DNA of 64,000 bases from Anabaena catenula FACHB-362 (GCF_014698735.1 NZ_JACJTQ010000017.1:56771-120770), one strand, 5' to 3'. Shown: positions 50,849 through 61,233, counted from the stretch's first letter. Program-made: numbers and translations. Notes: generated from the letters alone by a model not told the origin.

Positions 50849-51247
50849 ATGAAGCGTTATTGGTCGCGTCTGCTTGCACTGGTTTTGGTTGTCACCATTG
50901 GTTTAATGGGCTGTTCTGGTAGTCCAGATAGTTTAACTGGGGATTATCGTCAAGATACCTTGGCTGTAGTCAACACCTTGAGACAAGCCATAGATTTATC
51001 ACCAGATTCCCCAAATAAAGCAGAACTCCAAGCGGAAGCACGTCAAAAAATTAATGACTTTTCTGCTCGTTATCAGCGGGCTAATTCTGTCTCCACTCTT
51101 AGCTCTTTTACAACCATGCGAACAGCCCTCAACGCTTTAGCTGGCCATTACAGTTCTTACCCTAATCGTCCCATCCCTCAAAAGCTCAAAAGTCGCCTAG
51201 TCAAGGAGTTTGATCTTGTAGAAACAGCACTTAAGCGTGGTAGCTAA
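50849..51247 (+). CDS. psb27: Photosystem II assembly lipoprotein Psb27
   Basis: A 132-residue thylakoid-lumen lipoprotein that binds CP43 during assembly and repair of photosystem II. Starts at ATG 50849 (MKRYWSRLLALVLVVTIGL). The lipobox is LMGC with Cys near 21. The mature part is a four-helix bundle (DYRQDTLAVVNTLRQAIDLS, then AELQAEARQKINDFSARYQ and FTTMRTALNALAGHY). An in-frame ATG two codons upstream is also possible. The gap upstream is filled with repeats. Confidence 0.95.
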   Translation: MKRYWSRLLALVLVVTIGLMGCSGSPDSLTGDYRQDTLAVVNTLRQAIDLSPDSPNKAELQAEARQKINDFSARYQRANSVSTLSSFTTMRTALNALAGHYSSYPNRPIPQKLKSRLVKEFDLVETALKRGS

Positions 51248-51594
51248 CCATCAGTTATTTTATTGTCAAGAGCCAAAAATTCAAAGTTCCAAGTTTTGAC
51301 TTTGCATTTTTGACTCTTGCTTACTTGATTCCTAATGTAGATAAATCTATCTGGGGTTTAAATTTTGACTTTTGAATCAAACTTTCCTAATTTATAGTGC
51401 AAGATTTATATTGCAAGAAATAAAAAGCTAGAACAGAAGAAAGGTTGTTGAATCTTTTTTAAAATGGATATTTATTTTCGCCAAATCTGACTAACTGAGG
51501 TATTGACAATATTTAGTAGCTTTTAAGTTGTCATCAATGGGGGTGATATGAAATAATATTTAGTATTAGTCAGAGGAAGTAGCAGCTAAGTTCA
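51248..51594. other. Intergenic region after psb27, no gene seen
   Basis: A+T-rich DNA with TTTTGACTTT-type repeats (51290-51320 and 51360-51375). No credible gene or RNA was found. It carries the promoter of the following small gene. Confidence 0.45.
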
Positions 51595-51819
51595 ATGAAC
51601 AAGCCAAATGATGATGTAAAAAAAGAACCAAATCCAATTGAGCAGAATCTTAGTGACATCAATAAGAGTCTTCAAGATATCAATGATAATCTTAAAGGTA
51701 TCAAGAGTTCTGTTAAGACTTTCTCTGACACATTTAACACTTTTTCTAATAGTTTCTTTTGCTTGTCAATTGTAATCGTCTTCTCATTAATTGTATATTT
51801 CATTAATGGGGGTCGATAA
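51595..51819 (+). CDS. Small single-pass membrane protein
   Basis: A 74-residue protein with a polar, coiled-coil-like N-terminal half (QNLSDINKSLQDINDNLKGI) and a C-terminal membrane helix (SFFCLSIVIVFSLIVYFI). Tail-anchored topology. Start at ATG 51595 with AGAGGAAG about 15 bp upstream. It ends shortly before the following glycosyl hydrolase gene and may be co-transcribed. Function unknown. Confidence 0.55.
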   Translation: MNKPNDDVKKEPNPIEQNLSDINKSLQDINDNLKGIKSSVKTFSDTFNTFSNSFFCLSIVIVFSLIVYFINGGR

Positions 51820-51844
51820 CTGTTTTGTCAATCTACTGGTAAAT

Positions 51845-53353
51845 ATGTCTAACTGTTTCTTGAACTTTACAAGACCAATATTATTTTGGCGCAGTTTGTT
51901 CGCTGTCCTTTTTAGTAGTAGTTTGTTACTTCCTAACTTGGGGAACCAAACAGCAAGAGCGCAAGTAGTGCTACAGTCTTGTCAGCTATCACCAAAAGCA
52001 ATCCAAGAAAAAGAAAAGCTACGTTTATCAGCACTCAAAGGTAATCGAGATAGCCAAAACAGCTACCAAAAGCTGCTAAAACAACACGCACAAGAATTAC
52101 AGAATTGTCGGAGTCGTAATTGGCCTCAAACCCAAGCCATCTGGTTGCGTTTATATCCCTGTGATACACAGCCGGGAGCAATTGATCAGATTATGGATCG
52201 GATTGTTAGCCGTGGCTATAACCAAGTTTATTTAGAAGCATTTTATGACGGACAGGTACTATTACCAGCAGCCGCTAATCCCACAGTTTGGCCTGCTGTA
52301 GTTCGCACCCGTGGCACAGAAAAGGTGGATTTATTAGCCGCAGGGATTAAAAAAGGGCAAGAACGGGGTTTGAAGGTTTATGCTTGGATGTTTACGGTCA
52401 ACTTTGGCTATACTTACGGACAGATTCCCAGTAGAAAAGAAGCGATCGCTCGTAATGGTAAAGGACAAACCAGTTTAGCTGTTGTAGATAACGCCTCTCA
52501 AGTATTTATCGACCCCTATAACACCCAAGCAAAAACCGATTACTACCGCATGGTACAAGAAGTTGTGCGTCGTCGGCCAGATGGCTTGTTATTTGACTAT
52601 GTACGCTATCCTCGACAAGCAGGAAGTGACTCTATTGCTACTAAAGTTTCCGATTTGTGGTTATTCACGCCCGCAACCCAAGAAGCCTTTTTCCGTAGAG
52701 CTTTAAACTCCAAAGGGTTAGAATTAATGCGGCGCTTTTTAAGTAAGGGATATGTCACCACAGGAGACATAAATCAAGTTGATAAACTTTATCCCCAAGA
52801 AAGTGAACCTCTTTGGCAAGGACGCAATCCCCCAACAGCTGACAAGTCGCTCTCATCACCAACCAACAGACAACAACTTTTACAAACAGAGCTATGGCAG
52901 TTGGCTGTAGCCCATGCAATGCAAGGTATCCTGGATTTTGTCGCCTTAGCTAGTTCCCTAGGGCAGCAGCAACGCATTCCCTCCGGGGCAGTGTTTTTTC
53001 CAGATGGTAATCAAGCTGTAGGAAAAGGTTATGATTCCCGTTTGCAACCTTGGGATCGTTTTTCTCCTTCTTTAGAATGGCATCCTATGGCTTATGCAAA
53101 TTGTGGTAATGCTAATGCTAGTTGTATTGCAGAACAAGTACAGCGAGTTTTGAGTGTGGCACAACCAGGTACGCAGATAATTCCAGCTTTAGCTGGTAAA
53201 TGGGGAGAATCTATTAGTAATCGTCCATCCTTGGAAGCACAGATGGCAGCTTTACGCCAATTCGCCCCTCAAATTAAAGGAGTCAGCCATTTTGCATATT
53301 CTTGGCAATATCCTGAACAGGATAGCGATCGCAAATTTTGCCGTCTTCCATAA
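51845..53353 (+). CDS. Exported glycosyl-hydrolase-10-like (GHL10-type) protein
   Basis: A 502-residue protein starting at ATG 51845; the longer frame from 51791 overlaps the previous gene. An N-terminal signal segment (LFAVLFSSSLLLPNLG, then TARAQ) suggests export. The rest is a TIM-barrel-like domain: IWLRLYPCDTQPGAIDQIMD, GYNQVYLEAFYDGQ, GLKVYAWMFTVNFGYTY, GLLFDYVRYPRQ (candidate acid Asp) and WHPMAYANCGNA. It resembles cyanobacterial family-10-like glycosyl hydrolases acting on cell-wall or extracellular polysaccharide. The exact substrate is unknown. It converges on the following gene with no gap. Confidence 0.8.
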   Translation: MSNCFLNFTRPILFWRSLFAVLFSSSLLLPNLGNQTARAQVVLQSCQLSPKAIQEKEKLRLSALKGNRDSQNSYQKLLKQHAQELQNCRSRNWPQTQAIWLRLYPCDTQPGAIDQIMDRIVSRGYNQVYLEAFYDGQVLLPAAANPTVWPAVVRTRGTEKVDLLAAGIKKGQERGLKVYAWMFTVNFGYTYGQIPSRKEAIARNGKGQTSLAVVDNASQVFIDPYNTQAKTDYYRMVQEVVRRRPDGLLFDYVRYPRQAGSDSIATKVSDLWLFTPATQEAFFRRALNSKGLELMRRFLSKGYVTTGDINQVDKLYPQESEPLWQGRNPPTADKSLSSPTNRQQLLQTELWQLAVAHAMQGILDFVALASSLGQQQRIPSGAVFFPDGNQAVGKGYDSRLQPWDRFSPSLEWHPMAYANCGNANASCIAEQVQRVLSVAQPGTQIIPALAGKWGESISNRPSLEAQMAALRQFAPQIKGVSHFAYSWQYPEQDSDRKFCRLP

Positions 53354-54316
53354 CTACCAATCACCTAACTGCGTACCCAGAAAGTAACGGACATGATCAA
53401 CAAATGTCAGACCCCATTTTCTGTTTCCATGTCCTAATCCTGGAACTACATAACAATCACCATCAGGGAAACATCTAGCGCAAGCTTGAGCATTTTTTAC
53501 ATTAACAATCGGGTCATTTGCACCTACCAAAAATCTCACCCGACGCGGTAATTTCACTTGCTCAACATAAGTCATGGGGTTGCAGATTTGAGCATATTTA
53601 TCAGGGTATTTTAAATCTTTCGCTAATTTGAGCATCTGCACCACAGGTTTTAATTGTGGTTGCACTCGTGCCAAAATATTTTCTGCTAATGTTCCCAAAG
53701 GAGAAGCAGCTAAATCTGGCAAAATCGAATAACCCCAACTACTAGCAAAAGCTTGAAGGTTAGCGTGACCAATTGTACCTAATAATCTTTCCCCAATCCC
53801 ATGAGCATTAAAAGCATAGGCACTAAATAAAACCCCCATACTCACCCCAAACAACCCCAAACGGCTACTAAGACCGTATTTTTCCTGACAAAATTGATGG
53901 ATGCTGGTAATATCTACCGCAGTTTGCTGAAATATTTTTGATAATAGTTCCGTATCAAATGGAATACCCCGATCAACTAAAGGCTTAATTTCATTTTCTA
54001 CTATTGCTGTAAATGTTCTGACCAAACTGCGTTCACCTGCAAAGGGCGTATCAAATAAAGCGACAGCAATACCCATCTGTGTCAACGTAGGGACGATAAA
54101 ATTATTCCAGCGATATGGCGCACACATCCCTTGTAAACCAATTACTAACGGTGTATCTTTTACAGGTCGATGACTGGGAAGAAACACCGCCACGGGAAAA
54201 CCACTTAGTCTTTCATCAATATCCGCTATCCCAGTGTAAGCATATGGTTCATGAAACCAATAGCGATGACCATTTACACCCTCAAAATTAATCGCATCAG
54301 CACCGTAGATAGGCAT
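53354..54316 (-). CDS. Alpha/beta hydrolase, DUF-type
   Basis: A 320-residue alpha/beta-fold protein starting at ATG 54316; a TTG at 54373 would add 19 residues. PLVIGLQGMCAPYRWNNFIV marks the oxyanion strand, GLFGVSMGVLFSAYAF the nucleophile Ser, VGANDPIVNV the Asp region, and VPGLGHGNRKWG the catalytic His. Probably a cytoplasmic esterase or peptidase-like hydrolase. Its stop codon directly abuts that of the converging GHL10 gene (53353/53354). Confidence 0.8.
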   Translation of the reverse strand: MPIYGADAINFEGVNGHRYWFHEPYAYTGIADIDERLSGFPVAVFLPSHRPVKDTPLVIGLQGMCAPYRWNNFIVPTLTQMGIAVALFDTPFAGERSLVRTFTAIVENEIKPLVDRGIPFDTELLSKIFQQTAVDITSIHQFCQEKYGLSSRLGLFGVSMGVLFSAYAFNAHGIGERLLGTIGHANLQAFASSWGYSILPDLAASPLGTLAENILARVQPQLKPVVQMLKLAKDLKYPDKYAQICNPMTYVEQVKLPRRVRFLVGANDPIVNVKNAQACARCFPDGDCYVVPGLGHGNRKWGLTFVDHVRYFLGTQLGDW

Positions 54317-54454
54317 AAATAGAGAAGTTAAGGAAATATCACCTATTATTCCAGAAGGAAAAATGAAGTACAAACTTTTCTATCTACGATCTATAGATGT
54401 TGATTAGTAAATAACCAGCATATTTGCTGCCTATTCCAGGTAAAAATATCCCAA

Positions 54455-55585
54455 TTAAATTAAGCTAATTCTTTCCTTTTTCTTAGCACGTTTTTGTTGA
54501 TACATCAGTTCGTCTGCCAATGTAATTAGATGATCTAGAGAAACTGGTTGGCTAGGGTCATAATTCACCACTCCTGTACTCATTGATACAACAAACAGCT
54601 TATTACCAGACTGATTATACTCATCAATAGAAGATTTTAGTCGCCCTATAATTACCTCTACACTGGGGTCGTTACCTTGCAGTAAAACCACAAATTCATC
54701 ACCACCTAATCTCCCCAAAGTATCAGATTGACGAAAAGTTTGGTTGATTAAGTTAGCAGATGCCACTATAGCAGCATCACCCATTTCATGTCCTAATTGA
54801 TCATTAATTTGTTTGAGTCCATCTAAATCAATGAACATTAGGCAGGTAGGAATTTGAGTGCGTTGGGCTAATTTTAGTTGTTGTTCCGCTACTACAAAAA
54901 ATCCCCGTCGATTGTATAACCCTGTCAACTCATCAGTTAGAGAAAGACGACGCACTTGTGCTTCAGCTGCTTTCCGTTCTTCAATTTCTTGTTCTAAAGC
55001 AATAGTACGGTCTTTTACTCGCTGTTCTAATTCTGAATAAACTTCTACATTCTCAATTGCTACGGATGTTACATCTGCCAAAGCTTGTAACACCTTGACT
55101 TCTTGTAAGGTAGGTTGATGGAGAGTTGCCCAGTAAGTCCCGATAGCTCCGATTGGTTCTTGAGTGCGGATAGGAACCATAACCATACTTTTTACAAATG
55201 TTGGTTGATATGCGACATAAGGAACACGCTCATCAACACTTACATCTTCAATAATCGCAGGTTGACGGTTAAACATTGCCCAGCCGCCAATACAAATATT
55301 CATAGGAAATCGCTGACCTTTCCAGAGTGGAGCAATAGCATCCTCGTCAGCATAGTAACAACAACCGTTGTCTCGAAGTACGAAAGTGGCTCCATCTGAT
55401 GCCATTAATTCTCGTGCAGCTACCCGCACAATTTCCATAATCCTTTCTAAACTACGAGCCAGAGAAAGGTCTTGAACTACTAATAATAAACGTTCCATTG
55501 CTTGTAAGTATTGCTGAGTTGCATTACCGTCTGCTTCAAACAATGTTGGACAAGACAATGGTGTGGAAAGATTGGTTGTTGTCAT
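54455..55585 (-). CDS. GAF-domain diguanylate cyclase
   Basis: A 376-residue cytoplasmic signalling enzyme. Starts at ATG 55585 with GGGGTG upstream; a GTG two codons before is possible. The GAF domain covers about 38-190 and contains a CCYADEDAIAPLW segment; a helical linker (ELEQRVKDRTIALEQEIEER) follows. The GGDEF domain (about 215-376) has the intact active site LGRLGGDEFVVLLQ (about 286). It makes cyclic di-GMP in response to a ligand sensed by the GAF domain. The RxxD inhibitory site was not clearly found. Confidence 0.93.
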   Translation of the reverse strand: MTTTNLSTPLSCPTLFEADGNATQQYLQAMERLLLVVQDLSLARSLERIMEIVRVAARELMASDGATFVLRDNGCCYYADEDAIAPLWKGQRFPMNICIGGWAMFNRQPAIIEDVSVDERVPYVAYQPTFVKSMVMVPIRTQEPIGAIGTYWATLHQPTLQEVKVLQALADVTSVAIENVEVYSELEQRVKDRTIALEQEIEERKAAEAQVRRLSLTDELTGLYNRRGFFVVAEQQLKLAQRTQIPTCLMFIDLDGLKQINDQLGHEMGDAAIVASANLINQTFRQSDTLGRLGGDEFVVLLQGNDPSVEVIIGRLKSSIDEYNQSGNKLFVVSMSTGVVNYDPSQPVSLDHLITLADELMYQQKRAKKKERISLI

Positions 55586-55591
55586 ATACAC

Positions 55592-55884
55592 CCCAATAAT
55601 TTTTAAACAACAAAGCTAGGGGTGATGTAGTAGCCAACTTGTCTGCAAATAAACTGTTTTTGTGGAAATTATTCAAAAATGACACATTAACAAACAGCTT
55701 TTTTGATTGCTACTTAAACACCTATATATATCATGCCAGTTCCATGTAAATTATTTAACGGTCATTCAAAATATATAATTTTTTGTTTTATTTGCACTCC
55801 CGTAAAATAACAATTAAGCGACACGTAATTAAAACCGCTAATACTTATAGGAATATTGCTAAATTAGCTCCTTACTTTTCTGTA
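55592..55884. other. Intergenic region between polA and the diguanylate cyclase gene
   Basis: About 290 bp of A+T-rich DNA between polA (ending at 55885) and the start of the diguanylate cyclase gene; both are on the minus strand. No gene or repeat was identified. It presumably holds the cyclase promoter. Confidence 0.4.
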
Positions 55885-58824
55885 TTACTTGGTTTCCATC
55901 CAATTCTCACCCGCACGCACATCTACTAATAATGGCACACTTAAACTCACAGCATTTTCCATCACCGACTTAATTTGTAGTTGCAATTCTTCCCACTCTT
56001 GAGGAGGAACTTCAAAAACCAATTCATCATGCACTTGTAACAACAACCGTGCTTGATAATCCTTTAAAACTTCATGTAATTGCACCATAGCAATTTTGAT
56101 AATATCAGCACTAGAACCTTGAATTGGTGCATTCGCAGCCGAGCGTAATAACCCCGCATCATACGCACCTAAGTTTTTCAATTTACTCAAATCAATATCT
56201 TCTATATTCCTATTTTTTAAATCTCGTAAACTATTACTAGTAAAATCAAAATAACGCCTTCTTCCTAAAATAGTTTCGACATAACCTTGAGAAATAGCTT
56301 GTTTTTTAACTCCTTCCAAATATTTAAATACTTGAGGATATCTTTCATTAAATCGCTTAATAAATTCATTTGCATTAGCTTTATCTACACCAGTTGAGCG
56401 GGCAAATTTGAGAGAACCCATCCCATAAATTACACCAAAATTAATTGTCTTCGCAAAACGGCGTTCTTCTGAAGTTACTTCTTCTTTTTCAAAGACTAAT
56501 TTTGCTGTGACAGTATGAATATCTTCATTTTGCTGATATGCTTGTAGTAAGATCGGTTCTTGGCTCAAATGAGCTAAAATTCTTAATTCAATTTGTGAAT
56601 AATCAGCAGCTACCATTAACCAACCTGATTCAGGTAAAAACGCTTTGCGAATTTGTCTGCTAAAAGCGGTACGAATCGGGATATTTTGCAAATTGGGATT
56701 AGAAGAAGATAACCTACCAGTTGAAGTTGCAGCTTGGTTAAAATCTGTATGTAAGCGTTGACTTTTTGGATGTACTAATACTGGTAAAGCATCCACATAG
56801 GTAGATTTTAATTTTGATAAAGTCCGATATTCCTGAATCGCATCAACAAAACCACTTTCATCAACTTCTTGGAGTTTTTCCAAAGTCGCTGCGTCTGTAG
56901 AATAACCAGTTTGAATCTTCCGAGAATATTTAGTACTTAATCCCAACTTCTCAAATAAAATGTGGCTCATTTGTTTGGGAGAACCTAAATTAAATTTTTC
57001 CCCAGCAATTTCAGTTGCTGTTATTTCTAATTTTGCTAATTCTGTTTCTAATTGCTGGGAAAGTTCTTGGAGATAATCTGAATTAATTCTTACTCCTGTA
57101 TATTCCATTTCCGCTAAAACTGCTTCTAGGGGTTGTTCAACCTCTTTTAAAAGTTTAGATAAAGCTGGAGTTTTTTCTAGTTCTTCTCGCAATTTTGGGA
57201 CTAACCCAAATGTAGAATAAACATCCATTCCGCAATAATCAGCGACAGCAGGAATATCTATATCAGCAATGGTTTTACCTTTCGGAACTAAATCAAGATA
57301 ACTTGTTGCTATTAATCCTAAATATCGCTGTGATAAATCACTTAAATTATGGCTACTATCAGGATTTATCAAGTAACTTGCCAGCATGGTATCAAACACC
57401 ACTCCTGCCAAATTAATTCCCTGACACTTGAAAATTAAGCGATCAAATTTAGCGTTTTGTAATGATTTAGGATAATCAGCACTTTCTAAAATTGGACGTA
57501 ATGCTTCTAATACCAAATCTTGACTTAAACTATATCCATATTTATGATTCAAAGGGATATAAGCTACTTCATCAGGTTCTTTTCCCCAACAGCAACCAAT
57601 TCCTACTAAATCCGCGTCTCTTGGTTCTAATGCGGTGGTTTCTGTATCCCAAGCAACAGGTATTTCTGGATTAGTGAATGTTTTTAATAGGTTCACCAAC
57701 TCAATTAATTTAGCTTCGGTATTAATGATGTGTGGTTGAATTGGGGAAGCGGTTTGTTTTTTTGCTTCTGTTGTATCAGCAGCACTAAAAAACCACAAAT
57801 CATGATCTTCATCAATATTTTTTATTTCCGGTTTATCTGCTTTGGGAGTTGATTCAACTTGTCCACCAAATTTAAGTTGGAGTTCGTTGATTTTATCTAA
57901 AAAATTATTAAATTCTAATTTCTCTAAAATTGGTGTGAGAACGCTGCTATTAAATCCTGTTAATTTACAATCTTCTAAATCAACTTCTATAGGAACATCA
58001 ACAATTATTTGCGCTAAGTAACGAGAATGAAAAGCATTTTCTTTCCCATTAATCAATTTTTCCTTAATCGTACCTTGGAGTTCGGTTAATGAATCATAAA
58101 CATTATCAAGAGAATTATAAGTATTGAGCAGTTTTACGGCTGTCTTTTCGCCAATTCCTTTTACCCCAGGAATATTATCTGATTTATCACCACAAAGAGC
58201 TTTGAAATCAACAATTTGCGTAGGTAATATGCCTAATTTTTCTTGAACTTGTTCTGCTCTAAATTCAGTAATACTATTTGTAGAACGTTTTAATGCTTCT
58301 GGACTAAAATTTAAAACAGTAATTCCCTTATCCGCATCTATTAGTTGAAATAAATCTTTATCTCCTGATAAAATTTTCACCCGATACCCAACAGCAGCAG
58401 CTTTTTGTGCCAGAGTTCCCAAAATATCATCCGCTTCATAACCTGGAGCAGTTAAAACTGGTAAATTAAAACCATTTAGCAACTCCTGTAGGTTTGCTAA
58501 GTCGGGAATGAAATCTTCTGGTGTTTCTGCACGTCCTGCTTTATAAGTATTATCCGCTTCATGGCGAAAAGTTGGCAACTTTAAATCAAATGCTACGGCA
58601 ATAGCTTGAGGCTGTTGTGTTGTTATTACTTCCAACAGGCATTTAAGAAAGCCAAAACATACACTAGTGGGAATACCTGCTTTTGTACGTAGTCCTCCGT
58701 TTTTACCTTTAGCAAAAGCAAAGTAGGAACGAAAAGCTAGGGAATGTCCATCTACAAGGATGATGGTGGGACTAGTTGTAGTTGGTGAATCTGAAATCAA
58801 CTGGTTAACCGAATGTTTGGACAT
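55885..58824 (-). CDS. polA: DNA polymerase I
   Basis: A 979-residue repair and Okazaki-fragment polymerase. Residues about 15-330 are the 5'-3' exonuclease (ILVDGHSLAFRSYFAFAKG; AVAFDLKLPTFRHEA; GVKGIGEKTA). About 370-560 is the 3'-5' proofreading domain with intact AWDTETTAL (Asp/Glu) and DYCGMDV (Tyr/Asp). About 600-979 is the polymerase: VAADYSQIELRILAHLS (motif A), RRFAKTINFGVIYGMG (motif B) and LLLQVHDELVFEVP (motif C). Proofreading residues seem conserved, unlike in Thermus Taq. ATG start at 58824. Confidence 0.97.
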   Translation of the reverse strand: MSKHSVNQLISDSPTTTSPTIILVDGHSLAFRSYFAFAKGKNGGLRTKAGIPTSVCFGFLKCLLEVITTQQPQAIAVAFDLKLPTFRHEADNTYKAGRAETPEDFIPDLANLQELLNGFNLPVLTAPGYEADDILGTLAQKAAAVGYRVKILSGDKDLFQLIDADKGITVLNFSPEALKRSTNSITEFRAEQVQEKLGILPTQIVDFKALCGDKSDNIPGVKGIGEKTAVKLLNTYNSLDNVYDSLTELQGTIKEKLINGKENAFHSRYLAQIIVDVPIEVDLEDCKLTGFNSSVLTPILEKLEFNNFLDKINELQLKFGGQVESTPKADKPEIKNIDEDHDLWFFSAADTTEAKKQTASPIQPHIINTEAKLIELVNLLKTFTNPEIPVAWDTETTALEPRDADLVGIGCCWGKEPDEVAYIPLNHKYGYSLSQDLVLEALRPILESADYPKSLQNAKFDRLIFKCQGINLAGVVFDTMLASYLINPDSSHNLSDLSQRYLGLIATSYLDLVPKGKTIADIDIPAVADYCGMDVYSTFGLVPKLREELEKTPALSKLLKEVEQPLEAVLAEMEYTGVRINSDYLQELSQQLETELAKLEITATEIAGEKFNLGSPKQMSHILFEKLGLSTKYSRKIQTGYSTDAATLEKLQEVDESGFVDAIQEYRTLSKLKSTYVDALPVLVHPKSQRLHTDFNQAATSTGRLSSSNPNLQNIPIRTAFSRQIRKAFLPESGWLMVAADYSQIELRILAHLSQEPILLQAYQQNEDIHTVTAKLVFEKEEVTSEERRFAKTINFGVIYGMGSLKFARSTGVDKANANEFIKRFNERYPQVFKYLEGVKKQAISQGYVETILGRRRYFDFTSNSLRDLKNRNIEDIDLSKLKNLGAYDAGLLRSAANAPIQGSSADIIKIAMVQLHEVLKDYQARLLLQVHDELVFEVPPQEWEELQLQIKSVMENAVSLSVPLLVDVRAGENWMETK

Positions 58825-58918
58825 ATCCTATTTTAAGAGTTGATTGAATATCCGACCACTCTTAAATAATTAGGTAAGAAGCTGATGGTTGATTACTTCC
58901 GCTTTTTGGTTGTATAAT

Positions 58919-59008
58919 AGACATCTCCGGAAAAGGATGTAGAGACGTTCCGTGGAACGTCTCTACAAAGGTTCTAGGAAACGCACATTTAATTTTCACC
59001 AGATGTCT
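58919..59008. repeat. MITE-like palindromic element, copy 2
   Basis: A 90-bp element with ends AGACATCT and AGATGTCT, flanked by TA on both sides. Its core palindrome GTAGAGACGTTCC...GGAACGTCTCTAC lies at 58939-58966. The right end TTTTCACCAGATGTCT mirrors the left end of copy 1 at 17752. It is non-coding. Confidence 0.78.
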
Positions 59009-59117
59009 AATTTTTATAGCAATAGTAGGCTATGACAAGATATTTTGAATCATGCTACTGCTAACTGTCTACAAATTGATAATTCACAAACATTCCTAAG
59101 GCTACTTTAGAACAATA

Positions 59118-59930
59118 TTACTTAGCAGACTTCCAAAAATAACTTTGCTTCGACTGACGACGGAGAAAAGATAGTGCAGCTACTGCACCTAAACCAATCA
59201 TTGCACCAGGTTCAGGAGTAGTTTTTCTAGCAATGACTTTGAAATCAGGACCATTGAAACTGGAATTAGCTGTTAATTTCAAACCTTTTAACTCTGTGAC
59301 TCCTAACTGCGCTAAGGTGACTCCCCAAGAACCTACTGCTTGAGAACCATCAATTTCTTTGGTGTCAATACTGAAGCCAGCAGAGTTTTGTTGACTAGCA
59401 AATAATTGTAAAGAATTACCGATTAAATTACCAGCAGCATCTATAGCTTGAATTTCCAACCTACTATTCATACCCCGTTCCCAGAAGTACAAGCTATCTA
59501 ATCCTGAGTTATCTTCTTTGATTAAGCTATCGAAGAATACATTAATGTTAAATGTACCATTATCTTCAGTGTCAATGATGTTATTTAAGTTTTTGTTACC
59601 TAAGAATGCAGCCATTTCAGCCCCTGTTGGGTCTTCATTAGTTGCAGAAGGACCAGAAGCATTATCACCTTTATCCGTACTACCTGCACCACTGTTCTGG
59701 ATTCCAATAGATTTAGGTGTGTTGTAAATTATATCAGCACTTTGAACTAAGGAAAAATTGCTGATTGTCTTACCATTCTGTGTAACTGACTGTAGCCAGA
59801 TATCAGCTTTAGGGTCAGGATTATTGGGGGTAAAATTTGTGGTAAAACTTGCCGCTTGAGCAGAAGCAGCCATTGCTGCGACTGAAGTAACTACTAAACC
59901 AGCTGATATAAGTATGTTTTGAGCTTTCAT
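59118..59930 (-). CDS. Exosortase-type (PEP-CTERM) surface protein
   Basis: A 270-residue exported protein. The N-terminal signal peptide is MKAQNILISAGLVVTSVAAM, cleaved after AQA. The mature part is beta-rich and Asn/Ser-rich, with no Cys. The C-terminus has TTPEPGAMIGLGAVAALSFL then RRQSKQ, the Pro-Glu-Pro plus helix plus basic tail recognised by exosortase. Such proteins are placed on the cell surface or released into the polymer layer; function unknown. The basic cluster is followed by a short polar tail, a minor variation from the usual end. Confidence 0.85.
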   Translation of the reverse strand: MKAQNILISAGLVVTSVAAMAASAQAASFTTNFTPNNPDPKADIWLQSVTQNGKTISNFSLVQSADIIYNTPKSIGIQNSGAGSTDKGDNASGPSATNEDPTGAEMAAFLGNKNLNNIIDTEDNGTFNINVFFDSLIKEDNSGLDSLYFWERGMNSRLEIQAIDAAGNLIGNSLQLFASQQNSAGFSIDTKEIDGSQAVGSWGVTLAQLGVTELKGLKLTANSSFNGPDFKVIARKTTPEPGAMIGLGAVAALSFLRRQSKQSYFWKSAK

Positions 59931-60352
59931 GGTATTTACTTTTTCTATGTAAAAATTGTTGGGATTGAGTTGACAACACAGTTCGCTGCGCTGTTATCGC
60001 TTTCTTGTTTATATAACTATCTCAATAACCGTGTCTATACTTGTATACTAGGCTTTACTGATTCTTTAAATTTGTCTAGTGTTAAAAACTGAAACCTAAC
60101 AAGCTTTTAATGCCTCAACAGCCTAAGCCTCATCTGTATTTATACTTGAAAAACACATTGGATAAATATATTTTTTCAGTATAGATACGAGAAAAATCAT
60201 TAAAAAAAGTCTTAACTATATTTTTTTAAATAAACAAATACTATAGTATTCATATACTTCACTAAGTTAAAATTATACAATTCTTCCCATTACTCCCCAA
60301 TTCCCAGATGAGCCTGTTAATCTCTTATTGGAACTTCAATGCTGGGGAATTT
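59931..60352. other. Intergenic region between divergent genes
   Basis: A+T-rich 5' region shared by the surface protein and HAD phosphatase genes. No gene or RNA was identified. An extra frame upstream of the phosphatase start is not credible as a separate gene. Confidence 0.4.
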
Positions 60353-61225
60353 ATGCACAAAGCATCTACCACCGATTTACTATCAACTAGCAATCTAGCT
60401 GAAGTAGGAAAACAAATTAAATTACTAGTATTAGATATAGATGGTACAATTGCTGGACATTCTAATCACTTGAGTAAAACTGTAAAGCAAGCGATCGCAG
60501 CGGTGCAAGCAAAAGGCATTCAGGTAGCCATAGCTACGGGGAGAATGTACTGTTCAGCTTTGCGGTTTCATCAAGAAATTCAATCTACCCTACCATTAGC
60601 AGCTTATCAAGGTGCTTGGATTCAAGAACCAAGTAACCAAAAAATTCATCGTCATTTACCTGTTTCTAGGGAAATTACCCAGCAATTACTAGATTACTTT
60701 GAACAGCCGCCATTGCGTTCTTTACTTTCTGTCCATTTCTACGTTAATGACAAACTTTATGTGCGGGAAATTACTAGAGAAACAGAAAGTTATGCGGTAC
60801 GCTGCGGTGTCACCCCCATACCCGTGGGTGATTTGCGTCAAGTTTTAACTGATGAACCGACCAAGGTTTTAGCGTTGTGTGACGATGTAAATATTATCAA
60901 CGAACTTTTGGGGAATTTACGCCTTCAATACACACCCACAGAGCTATATTTAACCACATCTGTTGCCACTTTTTTGGAAGCAGCCAACCCCTTTGTTAAT
61001 AAAGGAACTGCTGTGCGCTACCTTGCAGAAGAACTGCTGGGATTAGAAAGAGATAATGTGATGACTATTGGCGATAATTTCAATGATGTGGAAATGCTTG
61101 AATATGCTGGAATTGGTGTCGCTATGGGTGACGCACCACCACCAGTCCAAGCGATCGCTAATTGGGTAGCTCCTAATGTAGAAGCAGATGGAGCAGCTGT
61201 AGCAATGGAAAAGTTTCTACTTTAA
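60353..61225 (+). CDS. HAD-superfamily (Cof-type) phosphatase
   Basis: A 290-residue phosphatase. Starts at ATG 60353, preceded by GGGGA; an upstream in-frame ATG at 60308 would add 15 residues. Motif I is LLVLDIDGTIAG (Asp nucleophile and general acid near 26-28), motif II is IATGRMYC, motif III Lys is in NKGTAVRYL and motif IV is GDNFNDVEMLEYAGIGVAMG. The type IIB cap (about 95-210) is present. Probably acts on sugar phosphates or cofactors such as pyridoxal phosphate; the substrate is unknown. Confidence 0.9.
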   Translation: MHKASTTDLLSTSNLAEVGKQIKLLVLDIDGTIAGHSNHLSKTVKQAIAAVQAKGIQVAIATGRMYCSALRFHQEIQSTLPLAAYQGAWIQEPSNQKIHRHLPVSREITQQLLDYFEQPPLRSLLSVHFYVNDKLYVREITRETESYAVRCGVTPIPVGDLRQVLTDEPTKVLALCDDVNIINELLGNLRLQYTPTELYLTTSVATFLEAANPFVNKGTAVRYLAEELLGLERDNVMTIGDNFNDVEMLEYAGIGVAMGDAPPPVQAIANWVAPNVEADGAAVAMEKFLL

Positions 61226-61233
61226 ACATCAAA